From the NCBI GenBank assembly GCA_038213005.1, contig JBBQTU010000025.1, positions 1 to 27,803 of the forward strand: a stretch of DNA of 27,803 nt, given 5' to 3'. Under the pieces are notes generated by a model. It worked only from the letters and a program-made list of their open reading frames with translations. It was not told where the DNA came from and ran no database searches. Below are positions 1-11,513 of the stretch, one piece after another. The stretch's first letter is position 1. Each line of letters opens with the position of its first letter. The position numbers and the translations under genes are program-made. The stretch is from JBBQTU01 sp038213005. Its GTDB lineage: Bacteria > Planctomycetota > Phycisphaerae > Tepidisphaerales > Tepidisphaeraceae.

Positions 1-42
1 GAAATGGCCTTGCTGATGCACAGGATCAAGGCGATTGCCTAA
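1..42 (+). CDS. ribH: 3' end of probable 6,7-dimethyl-8-ribityllumazine synthase (partial)
   Basis: Frame 1 from the first base reads 13 codons, EMALLMHRIKAIA, and a TAA stop at 40-42. The family's C-terminal helix commonly has an 'ALEM..LL..I' pattern, and ribH commonly sits directly upstream of nusB, as here. The enzyme makes the lumazine precursor of riboflavin in the cytoplasm. Only the last residues are present, so the call rests mostly on gene order; any gene ending in an amphipathic helix could look like this. Confidence 0.45.
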   Translation, partial: EMALLMHRIKAIA

Positions 43-75
43 GAGTCTCTCTCACAGGATAAGGAACTGATACCG

Positions 76-579
76 TTGTCAAAGATGCCGTTTAGAAGGC
101 GTAAGACGCGAGAAATCGCGATGCAGATCCTCTTTGCGTGGGACAGCCACGGCGGAGAGGACATGGCGATGGCGACGTCGTTGGCGGCCGCCGCCAGCGA
201 CGATATCGAAGCGCGCGATGCTGCCGTCGAGATCGCCAAGGCGACCTGGGGCCAGCTCCCGACTCTGGATGCGTGGCTTGAGCGGTTGACGCCGAAATAC
301 TCACTGCGGCGGCAACCAGGCGTGGATCGCAGCTTGCTGCGTCTGGCGGCCTGGGAACTGACCAGCCGTACGGCGCCGGCGAAGGTTGTGTTTGACGAGG
401 CCATCGAAATGGCCAAGGAATTCTCCACGGCGGAGAGCGCGCGGCTCATTAATGCGGTGCTGGATGCCATGTTCATCGAGCACAAGGCTCTGACCGATGA
501 AGGCATCATGCCCGGCACGGAGCCCCCGGCGGACGAGCCACCTGCGCAGGCGGGCGGCCCGGCCGGAAAGGGCGAGTAG
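76..579 (+). CDS. nusB: Transcription antitermination protein NusB
   Basis: NusB pairs with NusE (ribosomal protein S10) and binds boxA RNA in the antitermination complex that protects rRNA transcription. The 167-residue product begins with a basic segment (RRRKTREIAMQILFAWD), which matches the NusB start 'R..AR..A.Q.L...'. It later has the family segment 'RSLLRLAAWEL' followed by 'VVFDEAIEMAKEFSTAESARLINAVLDA', close to the typical 'NEAVELAK.F......FVNGVLD'. I chose the TTG at 76 because an AAGGAA ribosome site lies at 61-66; an ATG at 85 would give a protein three residues shorter. The last ~20 residues are a Pro/Gly/Ala-rich tail beyond the usual fold. It ends 5 bases before ftsY, so the two are probably co-transcribed. 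Confidence 0.9.
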   Translation: MSKMPFRRRKTREIAMQILFAWDSHGGEDMAMATSLAAAASDDIEARDAAVEIAKATWGQLPTLDAWLERLTPKYSLRRQPGVDRSLLRLAAWELTSRTAPAKVVFDEAIEMAKEFSTAESARLINAVLDAMFIEHKALTDEGIMPGTEPPADEPPAQAGGPAGKGE

Positions 580-584
580 CGCCC

Positions 585-1514
585 ATGGGCTTTTTCTCAA
601 AGACCATTGATAAGCTCAAAGGTGCCCTGCGGAAGACCGCGCAGGTGCTCAATACGGACGTCCGCACTCTTTTTGTGCCTGGACGCCAGATTGATGAAGC
701 CTTCCTCCAGGAAATCGAGCAGCGGTTCCTGCAGGCTGACATGGGCATCCGCAATGTGGACCGCATCGTCACCGAGTTGCGCAACCGCTGGCGTCTGGGC
801 AAGATCAAGAACGCCGACGAATGCCTGTCGATCGTGAAAGAGCAGTTGCTGCGCGACTGGGGAACCGCCGACCGCGAGTTGAAGCTGGCCCCGGCCGGCC
901 CGACCGTGATCCTGGTTGCCGGGATCAACGGTGCCGGCAAGACCACCAGCATCGCCAAACTGGCGTGGCTGCTGAAAAACGAGATGGGCAAGAAGGTGAT
1001 GGTCTGCGCCTCCGACACGTTCCGGGCGGCCGCCGTCGAGCAGTTGTCCATCTGGGCCGACCGCCTGGGGATCGAGATCGTCAAGCACAAGATGGGCGCC
1101 GACCCGGCCGCCGTCGCCTATGACGCGTGCGAGTCGGCCAAGGCTCGCGGCATCGACGTCCTGCTGGTAGACACCGCCGGGCGACTGCACACGCAGGACC
1201 ACCTGATGCGCGAGCTGACCAAGATCCGCGACGTGGTCGCCAAGCGCATCCCCGGCGCCCCCCACGAGGTGCTGCTGGTGCTGGACGCCACCACCGGACA
1301 GAACGCCATCAACCAGGCCCGCAGCTTCACGCAGGCCATCGGCGTCAGCGGCATCGTGCTGGCAAAGCTGGACGGCACCGCCAAGGGCGGCGTGATCTTC
1401 GCCATCCGCGACCAGCTCAATATCCCGGTGAAGTTCGTGGGCCTGGGCGAGACGCCGCAGGATGTAGAAACGTTCGATCCGCCCAGGTTCGTTGATGCGC
1501 TGTTTGAGCGGTAG
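585..1514 (+). CDS. ftsY: Signal recognition particle receptor FtsY
   Basis: SRP-receptor GTPase that docks ribosome-SRP complexes at the inner membrane for co-translational insertion. The 309-residue protein has the NG architecture: a helical N domain (about 1-100), then the GTPase domain with the P-loop GINGAGKTT (113-121), the DTFRAAAVEQL motif (144-154), DTAGR (196-200), the TTGQNA segment (236-241), the base-recognition motif LAKLDGTAKGG (259-269) and the closing FVGLGE (284-289). The long acidic A domain of the E. coli protein is missing; the start MGFFSKTIDKLKGAL suggests a short amphipathic membrane-targeting helix instead. The ribosome site (GGAAAGGG) lies within the end of nusB. The REP hairpin with a T-run 17 bases downstream may terminate the transcript. 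Confidence 0.95.
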   Translation: MGFFSKTIDKLKGALRKTAQVLNTDVRTLFVPGRQIDEAFLQEIEQRFLQADMGIRNVDRIVTELRNRWRLGKIKNADECLSIVKEQLLRDWGTADRELKLAPAGPTVILVAGINGAGKTTSIAKLAWLLKNEMGKKVMVCASDTFRAAAVEQLSIWADRLGIEIVKHKMGADPAAVAYDACESAKARGIDVLLVDTAGRLHTQDHLMRELTKIRDVVAKRIPGAPHEVLLVLDATTGQNAINQARSFTQAIGVSGIVLAKLDGTAKGGVIFAIRDQLNIPVKFVGLGETPQDVETFDPPRFVDALFER

Positions 1515-1530
1515 GCACATCAGTGATCCC

Positions 1531-1557
1531 GTAGAAGCGACTCTGTAGTCGCTTTTT
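1531..1557 (+). repeat. REP element 1 (hairpin, possible ftsY terminator)
   Basis: A GTAG tetranucleotide is followed by the perfect 8-bp stem AAGCGACT / AGTCGCTT with loop CTGT and a run of five T. It faces the inverted copy at 1641-1665. The GTAG 5' to an imperfect palindrome is the known signature of REP sequences recognised by RAYT transposases. The stem plus T-run also has the form of an intrinsic terminator for ftsY. Confidence 0.8.
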
Positions 1558-1640
1558 GCGTATCAAGCGTCATGGTAGGTCCGCGCCCAACCGAATCAGA
1601 ATGGTCAGGGGGGCACTATGCGGATCCAGGGGCGCAACAT

Positions 1641-1665
1641 AAAGCGACTACAAAGTCGCTTCTAC
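1641..1665 (-). repeat. REP element 2 (inverted copy upstream of the RAYT gene)
   Basis: On the minus strand it reads GTAG, AAGCGACT, loop TTGT, AGTCGCTT: the same repeat as at 1531 in opposite orientation. It ends 20 bases before the RAYT start codon. Together with REP 1 it makes an inverted pair of about 135 bp, like a BIME of enterobacteria. Confidence 0.8.
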
Positions 1666-1685
1666 GTGAGTACAATGTCGCCTTG

Positions 1686-2276
1686 ATGCCATATACAATC
1701 GGCTTTTTCAACCGAGATGTACCCACACGCCGTTATAGGGTCAACCTGCCACACTGGCGGCAGGAAGGGGTGATCTATTTCGTGACGTTCCGCCTGGCTG
1801 ATTCTCTGCCAGCGCCGAAGCTGCGACAGTGGGTGCTTGAGCGAGAGCAGTGGCTGCTACAGCACCCGGGGCCGTGGGATGATGCCGTTCACGAGGACTA
1901 CACGCGACGGTTTCCGGCACGCCTTGAGCGGTGGCTGGACGAGGGCTACGGCTCGTGTGTGCTGGCGAGATCGGATTGTCGTGATGTCGTTGCCGAAGCG
2001 ATCCAGCACGGTCACGGGAGCGACTACTGCCTCGACCAATGGGTTGTCATGCCCAATCATGTGCATGCTCTGGTCACGCCCATTCAACGGAACCTGTCAG
2101 CCATCATGCAGCGATGGAAGTCCTTCTCGGCGCTCGGAATTAACAGATCGCTGGGCCGGCGCGGATCGCTATGGCAGAAGGAGTCGTTCGATCACATTGT
2201 CAGGAACGGCGAGCGCCTTGAACGGTTTCGCCGGTATATCGAGGACAACCCGCGGCGAGCTGGACTGGCTCCGTAG
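1686..2276 (+). CDS. REP-associated tyrosine transposase (RAYT, Y1/HUH family)
   Basis: A single-strand-specific HUH nuclease of the IS200/IS605-like Y1 superfamily, thought to move or process REP hairpins. In the 196-residue product the HUH motif is MPNHVHAL (His125, His127), and the probable nucleophile is Tyr184 in FRRYIEDNP. The segment GSLWQKESFDHIVRN (160-174) is typical of RAYTs. I chose the ATG at 1686 because longer in-frame starts (for example ATG 1572) would translate through a REP hairpin. No Shine-Dalgarno sequence precedes it; a TACAAT hexamer at 1671-1676 could give a nearly leaderless message. The TAG stop (2274-2276) lies inside the downstream REP. Two inverted REP pairs frame the gene, which strongly supports the assignment. 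Codon use seems less GC-rich than in its neighbours. Confidence 0.88.
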   Translation: MPYTIGFFNRDVPTRRYRVNLPHWRQEGVIYFVTFRLADSLPAPKLRQWVLEREQWLLQHPGPWDDAVHEDYTRRFPARLERWLDEGYGSCVLARSDCRDVVAEAIQHGHGSDYCLDQWVVMPNHVHALVTPIQRNLSAIMQRWKSFSALGINRSLGRRGSLWQKESFDHIVRNGERLERFRRYIEDNPRRAGLAP

Positions 2277-2298
2277 AAGCGACTTTGTAGTCGCTTTT
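2273..2298 (+). repeat. REP element 3 (supplies the RAYT stop codon)
   Basis: GTAG followed by the perfect stem AAGCGACT-TTGT-AGTCGCTT and four T. The TAG of GTAG is the stop codon of the RAYT gene, so gene and repeat overlap by four bases. Confidence 0.85.
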
Positions 2299-2380
2299 CT
2301 GCGCGTCGAAGGTCCTGAGAGTCCGCATCCACGCGGATCGGATGCCACTGGGGCACCTCGCGCCGGTGCGGGAAAAAGAC

Positions 2381-2404
2381 AAGCGATTACAAACTCGCTT
2401 CTAC
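2381..2404 (-). repeat. REP element 4 (diverged inverted copy)
   Basis: On the minus strand it reads GTAG, AAGCGAGT, TTGT, AATCGCTT: the repeat with one mismatched stem pair. It faces REP 3, making a second inverted pair between the RAYT and HIT genes. Confidence 0.7.
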
Positions 2405-2448
2405 TGAAGCATGTCTGGTATCATGGCAGGTCAGCAAGGAGCAAGAGC

Positions 2449-2787
2449 ATGGAAGAGACCCTTTTCACGAAGATCATCCAGCGGAAGATTCCTGCCAAGA
2501 TCGCGTATGAGGATGAGAAATACATCGTCGTCCACGACATCAACCCGCAGGCACCGGCCCACGTGCTGATCATTCCCAAGAGGGTCATCCTGACCCTCAA
2601 CGACTTGACGCCGGCGGATACGGAGCTGGTTGGCGGCATGTTCATCGTCGCCGGCAAGGTGATGAACCAACTGGGTTACACGGAATACCGCACGGTATTC
2701 AACTGTGGCCGGCAGGCGCAGCAGACCATTTTCCACCTGCATCTGCACGTTCTGGCGGGGCGGGATTTCACCTGGCCGCCGGGGTGA
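2449..2787 (+). CDS. HIT-family (HINT-like) nucleotide-binding hydrolase
   Basis: Small cytoplasmic histidine-triad protein; HINT members hydrolyse nucleoside phosphoramidates and related adenylates. The 112-residue product has the usual HINT length. It carries FTKIIQRKIPAKIAYEDE near the start, the HVLIIPKR strand (38-45), the N-x-G type segment NCGRQAQQTIFHLHLHV, and the triad His96-x-His98-x-His100. I chose ATG 2449 because AAGGAG lies at 2436-2441 with 7-base spacing and the family's N-terminus starts there; the open frame continues far upstream but through the RAYT gene and REPs. Physiological substrate unknown. Confidence 0.92.
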   Translation: MEETLFTKIIQRKIPAKIAYEDEKYIVVHDINPQAPAHVLIIPKRVILTLNDLTPADTELVGGMFIVAGKVMNQLGYTEYRTVFNCGRQAQQTIFHLHLHVLAGRDFTWPPG

Positions 2788-2851
2788 AGATTTATACCGC
2801 AGTTTACGGTTGACGCCGGTTGAGGCTGGACCCTAAGCTGTCGGTAAGATC

Positions 2852-2870
2852 GCCGCCTGTTGGAGGCGGC
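2852..2870 (+). promoter_or_regulatory. Hairpin covering the actA ribosome-binding site
   Basis: The 7-bp stem GCCGCCT / AGGCGGC with a 5-base loop includes the GGAGG at 2862-2866, the only strong Shine-Dalgarno sequence before the ATG at 2879. Translation from 2879 would need this hairpin to open. Alternatively it is a relic terminator of the HIT gene (no T-run), or the real start is ATG 2909. Inference only. Confidence 0.3.
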
Positions 2871-2878
2871 TGTGGCGA

Positions 2879-3604
2879 ATGCAACTCAAGATCGGGCCAA
2901 GGGCAGGCATGTCGCTGGTATTCCCGAAAAACTCGCGGACGATCGCCGGGGCGATCCTCTTTGGCGTTGTTGCATTGGGCGGTCTGGTCAGCCTTGGCGT
3001 GACCTACTACTTCACACCCAAGTACACGCGAGTGGGCTACACGCCGCTGCAGCCGGTGCCGTACAGCCACAAGATCCACGTCGTACAGCTCGGTCTGGAC
3101 TGCACCTATTGCCACACCAATGTCACCGAAGCGCCGCCCGCTAATGTTCCCAGCGTCAACGTGTGCATGACCTGTCATGACCCGCTCAAGGGCAACATCA
3201 AAGGCGACAGTCCCCTGCTGGCGCCGGTGCGGGAAGCGTGGAAGACCGGGCAACCGGTAAGCTGGGTGCGCGTCCACAAGCTGCCGGACTACGTCTATTT
3301 CAACCATCAGATCCACGTCAATCGTGGGGTAAGCTGCGTGGACTGCCACGGGCGGGTAGACGAAATGGTCGAGGTTCGGCATGATCAGCCGATGAGCATG
3401 TCCTGGTGCCTGGATTGCCACCGGAATCCAGAGACCAGGATCCGTCCCAACAACCAGGTGACGAATCTGGCGTGGGATGCGAGCAAGGACTGGGCGGTGA
3501 TGCCGAAATACCTGAATGCGGATTCACCGCTGGAGTTCGCGAGGAAAGTGGCGAAACAGAGCGGCTTGAAGCCGCCAACGAATTGCAGTGGATGTCATCG
3601 GTAG
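2879..3604 (+). CDS. actA: Alternative complex III subunit ActA, pentahaem cytochrome c
   Basis: Membrane-anchored multihaem cytochrome of alternative complex III, the quinol:electron-acceptor oxidoreductase that replaces bc1. An N-terminal membrane segment (about 21-44) is followed by five CxxCH haem-c sites at 75-79, 96-100, 153-157, 177-181 and 236-240, the five-haem count of ActA. Extra histidines (YSHKIH, YFNHQIHVNRG) are likely distal haem ligands. The start is uncertain: ATG 2879 has GGAGG 12 bases upstream, inside a hairpin; ATG 2909 gives MSLVFPKNSR, closer to how relatives begin, with a weaker AAGGG site. It opens the six-gene act cluster; actB starts 28 bases after its stop. Confidence 0.93.
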   Translation: MQLKIGPRAGMSLVFPKNSRTIAGAILFGVVALGGLVSLGVTYYFTPKYTRVGYTPLQPVPYSHKIHVVQLGLDCTYCHTNVTEAPPANVPSVNVCMTCHDPLKGNIKGDSPLLAPVREAWKTGQPVSWVRVHKLPDYVYFNHQIHVNRGVSCVDCHGRVDEMVEVRHDQPMSMSWCLDCHRNPETRIRPNNQVTNLAWDASKDWAVMPKYLNADSPLEFARKVAKQSGLKPPTNCSGCHR

Positions 3605-3632
3605 GCACCAGACACATAAGAGAAGAACAGTC

Positions 3633-6740
<3,108 letters not shown>

Positions 6741-6749
6741 GGCCTACTT

Positions 6750-6942
6750 ACCACGAAGCGACGAAGCAACGAAGAAGCACGAGGAACAAGACGGAGGACA
6801 GAAACAGATGAACCGCGAAGGCGCGAAGGACACGAAGACGGACGCGAAGGAGGAGAGGCTCTGGAGCTCTTCTTCGCGCTATCCTTCGCGCTCTTCGCGC
6901 CTTCGGGATTTTCTCCTCTTCGTTGCTTCGTCGCTTCGTGGT
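6750..6942. repeat. Long inverted repeat between actB and actC
   Basis: The outer arms 6750-6774 and 6918-6942 are perfect 25-bp inverse complements built on CGAAG-type units (for example ACCACGAAGCGACGAAGC). Inner arms around 6815-6850 and 6866-6906 are imperfectly complementary (GAAGGCGCGAAG against CTTCGCGCCTTC). The whole 193 bp can fold into one long cruciform or RNA hairpin. It fills almost the entire actB-actC gap, which otherwise holds only a weak ribosome site. No coding potential is evident. Confidence 0.85.
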
Positions 6943-6965
6943 GAAATGGAGAACCGGCAGAACTG

Positions 6966-8398
<1,433 letters not shown>

Positions 8399-8402
<4 letters not shown>

Positions 8403-8938
8403 GTGATGTCGTCGCCAAACCCTGGGGTGTTCTGGCCGAGTTTGAATCGCCCGGCGCGATTCTGGCGGCCGCGCAGGCGGTGCGCCGGGCTGGGTATAAG
8501 CGGTTCGACGTCTACACGCCCTATCCGGTTCATGGCATGGACCTGGCGATGGGCCTGCGGCGCAGCGGATTGGGCTGGATCGTGGCCGGCGGTGCGACAG
8601 CCGGGGCCCTGACAGGCTATCTCCTGCAGGCCTATGTCGGCTGGGATTACCCTTTGATCCATCAGGCCAAGCCCATCCAGGCCGTGCAGCCGTTTGTGAT
8701 CGTGATCTTTGAGCTGTCGGTGCTGTTCAGCGCGTTCGCGGCGGTCTTCGGAATGTTCGTCCTCAATGGCCTGCCCTGCTGGTATCACCCGGCGCTCAAG
8801 AGCCGGCGATTCGCCAAGGTGAGCGACAATCGGTTCTATATCACCATCGAGACCGCCGACGCAAAGTATGATCCGGCCAAGACCCGTGAACTGCTGCAAG
8901 CGATGTGCGCATCGGCGATAGAGGAACTGGAAGAGTAA
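8399..8938 (+). CDS. actD: Alternative complex III subunit ActD (DUF3341)
   Basis: Small peripheral/membrane subunit of the complex. The 179 residues show the DUF3341 layout: an N-terminal cytoplasmic domain with GVLAEFESPGAILAAAQAVRRAGYKRFDVYTPYPVHGMD, two membrane helices (about 61-80 and 96-122), and a C-terminal soluble region with SDNRFYITIE. The start overlaps the actC stop by four bases, and the stop abuts the actE ATG (TAAATG). Order and length fit actD exactly. Confidence 0.93.
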
Positions 8939-9562
8939 ATGCTGAAGTACGTCATCATCTTCCTGCTCGCATTCGTTGTGATCACCCTGAGCATTTTCGG
9001 GGTGCGGGGAATGACATCGCGCCGGCCGCCGGTTGTGCTGTTTGGCGACATGGACAATCAGCCCAAGTACAAGAGCCAGGCCCAGAGTCCCTTCTTCCCC
9101 GATGGCCGGACGATGCGCCCACCACCACCGGGAACGATCCAGTGGGGCCGCTCCGCCACCGCGCTAGCGCCGGAATACCTCGCCGACCAGCAGGCTGCCT
9201 ATCAGCTAAAGAAGATGCCGGTGAAATTGGATCAGGCGCTGCTTTCGCGTGGGCAGCACGTCTTTAGCACCTATTGCGTGGTGTGCCATGGTGGGGCAGG
9301 CCTCGGCAATGGCGTGACCACGCAATACAACATGTCGCAGCCGGCCAACTACCACATCGACCGCCTGCGCCAGGAGACCGACGGCTATTTCTACAAGGTA
9401 ATCACCGAGGGCAAGGGCCTGATGGGCGGCTATGGTCCCAGCATCCACCCGGCCGACCGCTGGGCGGTTGTGGCCTACGTCCGCGCCCTTCAGCGATCCG
9501 AAAACGCCACCATCAACGACGTGCCCGAGGCCATGCGAAAGGAACTTGAGCAGGCGAAGTAA
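8939..9562 (+). CDS. actE: Alternative complex III subunit ActE, monohaem cytochrome c
   Basis: Haem-c subunit that probably hands electrons out of the complex. An uncleaved signal anchor (MLKYVIIFLLAFVVITLSIFG) precedes a soluble domain with one haem site, CVVCH at 113-117, in a class I cytochrome fold that ends in the helix DRWAVVAYVRALQR. The methionine in GLMGGYGPS is the candidate axial ligand. The 207 residues fit ActE. Relatives often carry a lipidated N-terminal cysteine; none is visible here, so anchoring is probably by the first helix. The start codon directly follows the actD stop. Confidence 0.93.
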   Translation: MLKYVIIFLLAFVVITLSIFGVRGMTSRRPPVVLFGDMDNQPKYKSQAQSPFFPDGRTMRPPPPGTIQWGRSATALAPEYLADQQAAYQLKKMPVKLDQALLSRGQHVFSTYCVVCHGGAGLGNGVTTQYNMSQPANYHIDRLRQETDGYFYKVITEGKGLMGGYGPSIHPADRWAVVAYVRALQRSENATINDVPEAMRKELEQAK

Positions 9563-9588
9563 GCCAGAATGAAACTTACGGCAAACCC

Positions 9589-10953
9589 ATGACCCAGTCA
9601 GATCGCCATTTTGACCACCTTGACCCGCAGGCCGCCAATCCGCCTCACGGGCTATTCGGCGCCGCGCGCCATCTGTGCTACGCCTTGATCCTTCTGGGCG
9701 CAGTCGGCTGCATCATGGGCTGGTTCATGAATCCTGCCCAGTTCCACTTCTCCTATCTCGTCGCCTGGATCTTCGTCTGGGCAATCCTGATGGGCGTCCT
9801 GTTTTTCGTGATGCTGCACTACATCGTCGATGCCGGGTGGTCGGTAGTCGTGCGCCGGCCGGCCGAGCAACTGCTCGCCTGCCTGCCGGTGCTGGCGCTT
9901 CTGTTTATCCCCGTGCTCATCGGCGTCCTGAGCGGCCAGACCCACGACTGGGTGCGGCATGGGGCCAACATCGCCCACGCCGATCCCACCGTCCCGGCCG
10001 CGAATCACGCCGCATCCGCTGCATCTGCTGTATCCGCTGCCGAGGCTCTGGCCCTGGAGCATCAGTCGGCCGAACTGCTTGCCAAGAAGCAGCCGTTCCT
10101 CAACATCCCGTTCTTCATTGTCCGCCAGGTGATCTACTTCACCGTCTGGCTCTTCCTGGCGTGGAAGCTGCGGCGCAACTCGCTGCTCCAGGATGCGGCT
10201 GGGCAGGCCCAGCTCACTTTCTCCAGCCGGCGATGGAGTTGCATCGGCATCGTGCTGTATGCCCTGACCTTCACCTTTGCCTCCTTCGACTGGATCATGA
10301 CGCTGCAGTGGCAGTGGTTCAGCACCATCTTCGGCGTCTACACATGGGCCGGCGCCGTCTGCAGCGGGCTGGCTGTCATCTGCCTCCTGAGCCTGGCCCT
10401 GGTCCGCGGCCCGCTTCGCCAGTACATCGGCTCAGACACCATCCACACCCTGGGCGCACTGCTCTTCGCGTTCTGCATCTTCTGGGGCTACATCGCGTTC
10501 TCGCAATACTTCCTGATCTGGTACGGCAACATCCCCGAGGAGACGATCTGGTTCCTCAAGCGTTGGACAGGCATCACCCAGCCGGGTGAGTCAAAATGGT
10601 GGATCGCAAGCTGCCTGCTGCCGATCGGGCGATTCGTGCTGCCGTTTTTCGTGCTGATGAGCGCCCATGCCAAGCGGCATCCCCGGACGCTCGCGACAAT
10701 CTGTGTTATCACGCTGCTCAGTGCGTGGGTGGATGTCTATTGGATGGTGATGCCCGCCCATTCGCCGGCCGGCCCGCCACTGGCGTGGCTGTGGATCGAC
10801 CTCTCGGCGTTGGCGCTGATCGTGGGATTGTGCGGCACGGTGAGTCTGCGGGCGCTTCGCGGCTCGCCGCTGTACCCGATCATGGATCCTCGGCTGGTCG
10901 AGGCCCTGTCGGCCGAGCACGTTGAGGAAATCGCAGGAGCGGATGTAGACTAG
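9589..10953 (+). CDS. actF: Alternative complex III subunit ActF, NrfD-like membrane protein
   Basis: Second multi-helix membrane subunit, related to ActC, which completes the membrane core. The 454 residues have about ten hydrophobic helices after a short polar leader. Family segments include GWFMNPAQFHFSYLVAWIF, ASFDWIMTLQWQWFSTIFGVYTWAGA, and FWGYIAFSQYFLIWYGNIPEE with ETIWFLKRW. A polar loop near 120-150 contains an Ala-rich run (AASAASAVSAAEAL). The gap to actE is 26 bases. The product should form the membrane interface with ActA and ActD; by analogy with known structures it may contact the terminal oxidase. Confidence 0.94.
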   Translation: MTQSDRHFDHLDPQAANPPHGLFGAARHLCYALILLGAVGCIMGWFMNPAQFHFSYLVAWIFVWAILMGVLFFVMLHYIVDAGWSVVVRRPAEQLLACLPVLALLFIPVLIGVLSGQTHDWVRHGANIAHADPTVPAANHAASAASAVSAAEALALEHQSAELLAKKQPFLNIPFFIVRQVIYFTVWLFLAWKLRRNSLLQDAAGQAQLTFSSRRWSCIGIVLYALTFTFASFDWIMTLQWQWFSTIFGVYTWAGAVCSGLAVICLLSLALVRGPLRQYIGSDTIHTLGALLFAFCIFWGYIAFSQYFLIWYGNIPEETIWFLKRWTGITQPGESKWWIASCLLPIGRFVLPFFVLMSAHAKRHPRTLATICVITLLSAWVDVYWMVMPAHSPAGPPLAWLWIDLSALALIVGLCGTVSLRALRGSPLYPIMDPRLVEALSAEHVEEIAGADVD

Positions 10954-10961
10954 GCCCAAAT

Positions 10962-11267
10962 ATGGCGGACGATTCGAAGAAAACCTCGCCGATCGATGCC
11001 CTGAAGATCACGCTGGGCGTGGCGGGGGCGCTCGCCGGCGTCTCGGTAGTTGTAGTCATGCTGTGGATCCTCACGGACCGTACCGTCAGCCCGCCGCAGA
11101 TTGCCGGCGCCAGGACCGATCAGCAGCGCTACCAGATCTTGGCCAAGGCCAAGGCCGACGATCAGCAGACGCTGAGCACCTTCGGCTGGGTGAATCGGGA
11201 AAAAGGCATCGTACGGATTCCGATTGACCTCGCGATGACAAAGCTGATCGAGGAGGGCGCAAAGTAA
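10962..11267 (+). CDS. Small single-helix membrane protein of the respiratory operon, function unknown
   Basis: The 101 residues have one membrane helix near residues 17-41 (LGVAGALAGVSVVVVMLWIL) and a soluble tail containing STFGWVNREKGIVRIPIDLAMTKLIEEGAK. The 'GWV+...G.VRIPID.AM..L' segment recurs in small proteins next to respiratory complexes, where it may be an assembly or accessory domain; this is from memory. It starts 8 bases after actF and ends 4 bases before the CcoS-like gene, so it belongs to this operon. It could be an accessory subunit of ACIII or an oxidase assembly factor; the sequence does not decide. Confidence 0.75.
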   Translation: MADDSKKTSPIDALKITLGVAGALAGVSVVVVMLWILTDRTVSPPQIAGARTDQQRYQILAKAKADDQQTLSTFGWVNREKGIVRIPIDLAMTKLIEEGAK

Positions 11268-11271
11268 ACCC

Positions 11272-11478
11272 ATGACGTCCATCAGCTACATCCTCGTATT
11301 TGGCGTCCTGGCGGCCCTGAGCGCGTCGGCCATCTGGGCCCTCTGGTGGGCGATGAAGACCGGCCAGTTCGCGCGATTCCAGGAAGGCGCATCGTCGATC
11401 TTCGATAAAGATGAGCCTGTCGGATCGGTCACCGACACGTTCCCGAAAACAAAGGCATCAGGAAACCGGCGGTCTTGA
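11272..11478 (+). CDS. ccoS: CcoS-like cbb3 oxidase assembly protein
   Basis: CcoS is a small single-helix protein needed for cofactor insertion into cbb3 oxidases. The 68 residues start with one membrane helix (ISYILVFGVLAALSASAIWALWW), run into AMKTGQFARF, and then have IFDKDEPVG. This fits the CcoS pattern of a helix followed by 'W....GQFdd' and an acidic 'P..RI..dD' stretch. The assignment is supported by ccoN/O/P 1 kb downstream, although the toxin-antitoxin island lies between. The last ~15 residues are low-complexity and basic. An alternative is another short oxidase accessory protein. Confidence 0.65.
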   Translation: MTSISYILVFGVLAALSASAIWALWWAMKTGQFARFQEGASSIFDKDEPVGSVTDTFPKTKASGNRRS

Positions 11479-11503
11479 TTTGGGTAATCTTCTGTGAGAT
11501 AGT
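11475..11503 (+). promoter_or_regulatory. Candidate promoter of the first antitoxin gene
   Basis: TTGATT at 11475-11480, a 17-base spacer, then GATAGT at 11498-11503: 4/6 matches to each sigma-70 hexamer. Transcription would begin about 4 bases before ATG 11514, which has no ribosome site, so the message could be almost leaderless. Seen by eye only. Confidence 0.35.
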
Positions 11504-11513
11504 TTTCCCTGTC

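Noticed and set aside
1837..2448. Upstream extension of the HIT-protein frame
   Set aside because: It would run through the RAYT gene and two REPs in another frame; the HIT fold and a good ribosome site begin at 2449.
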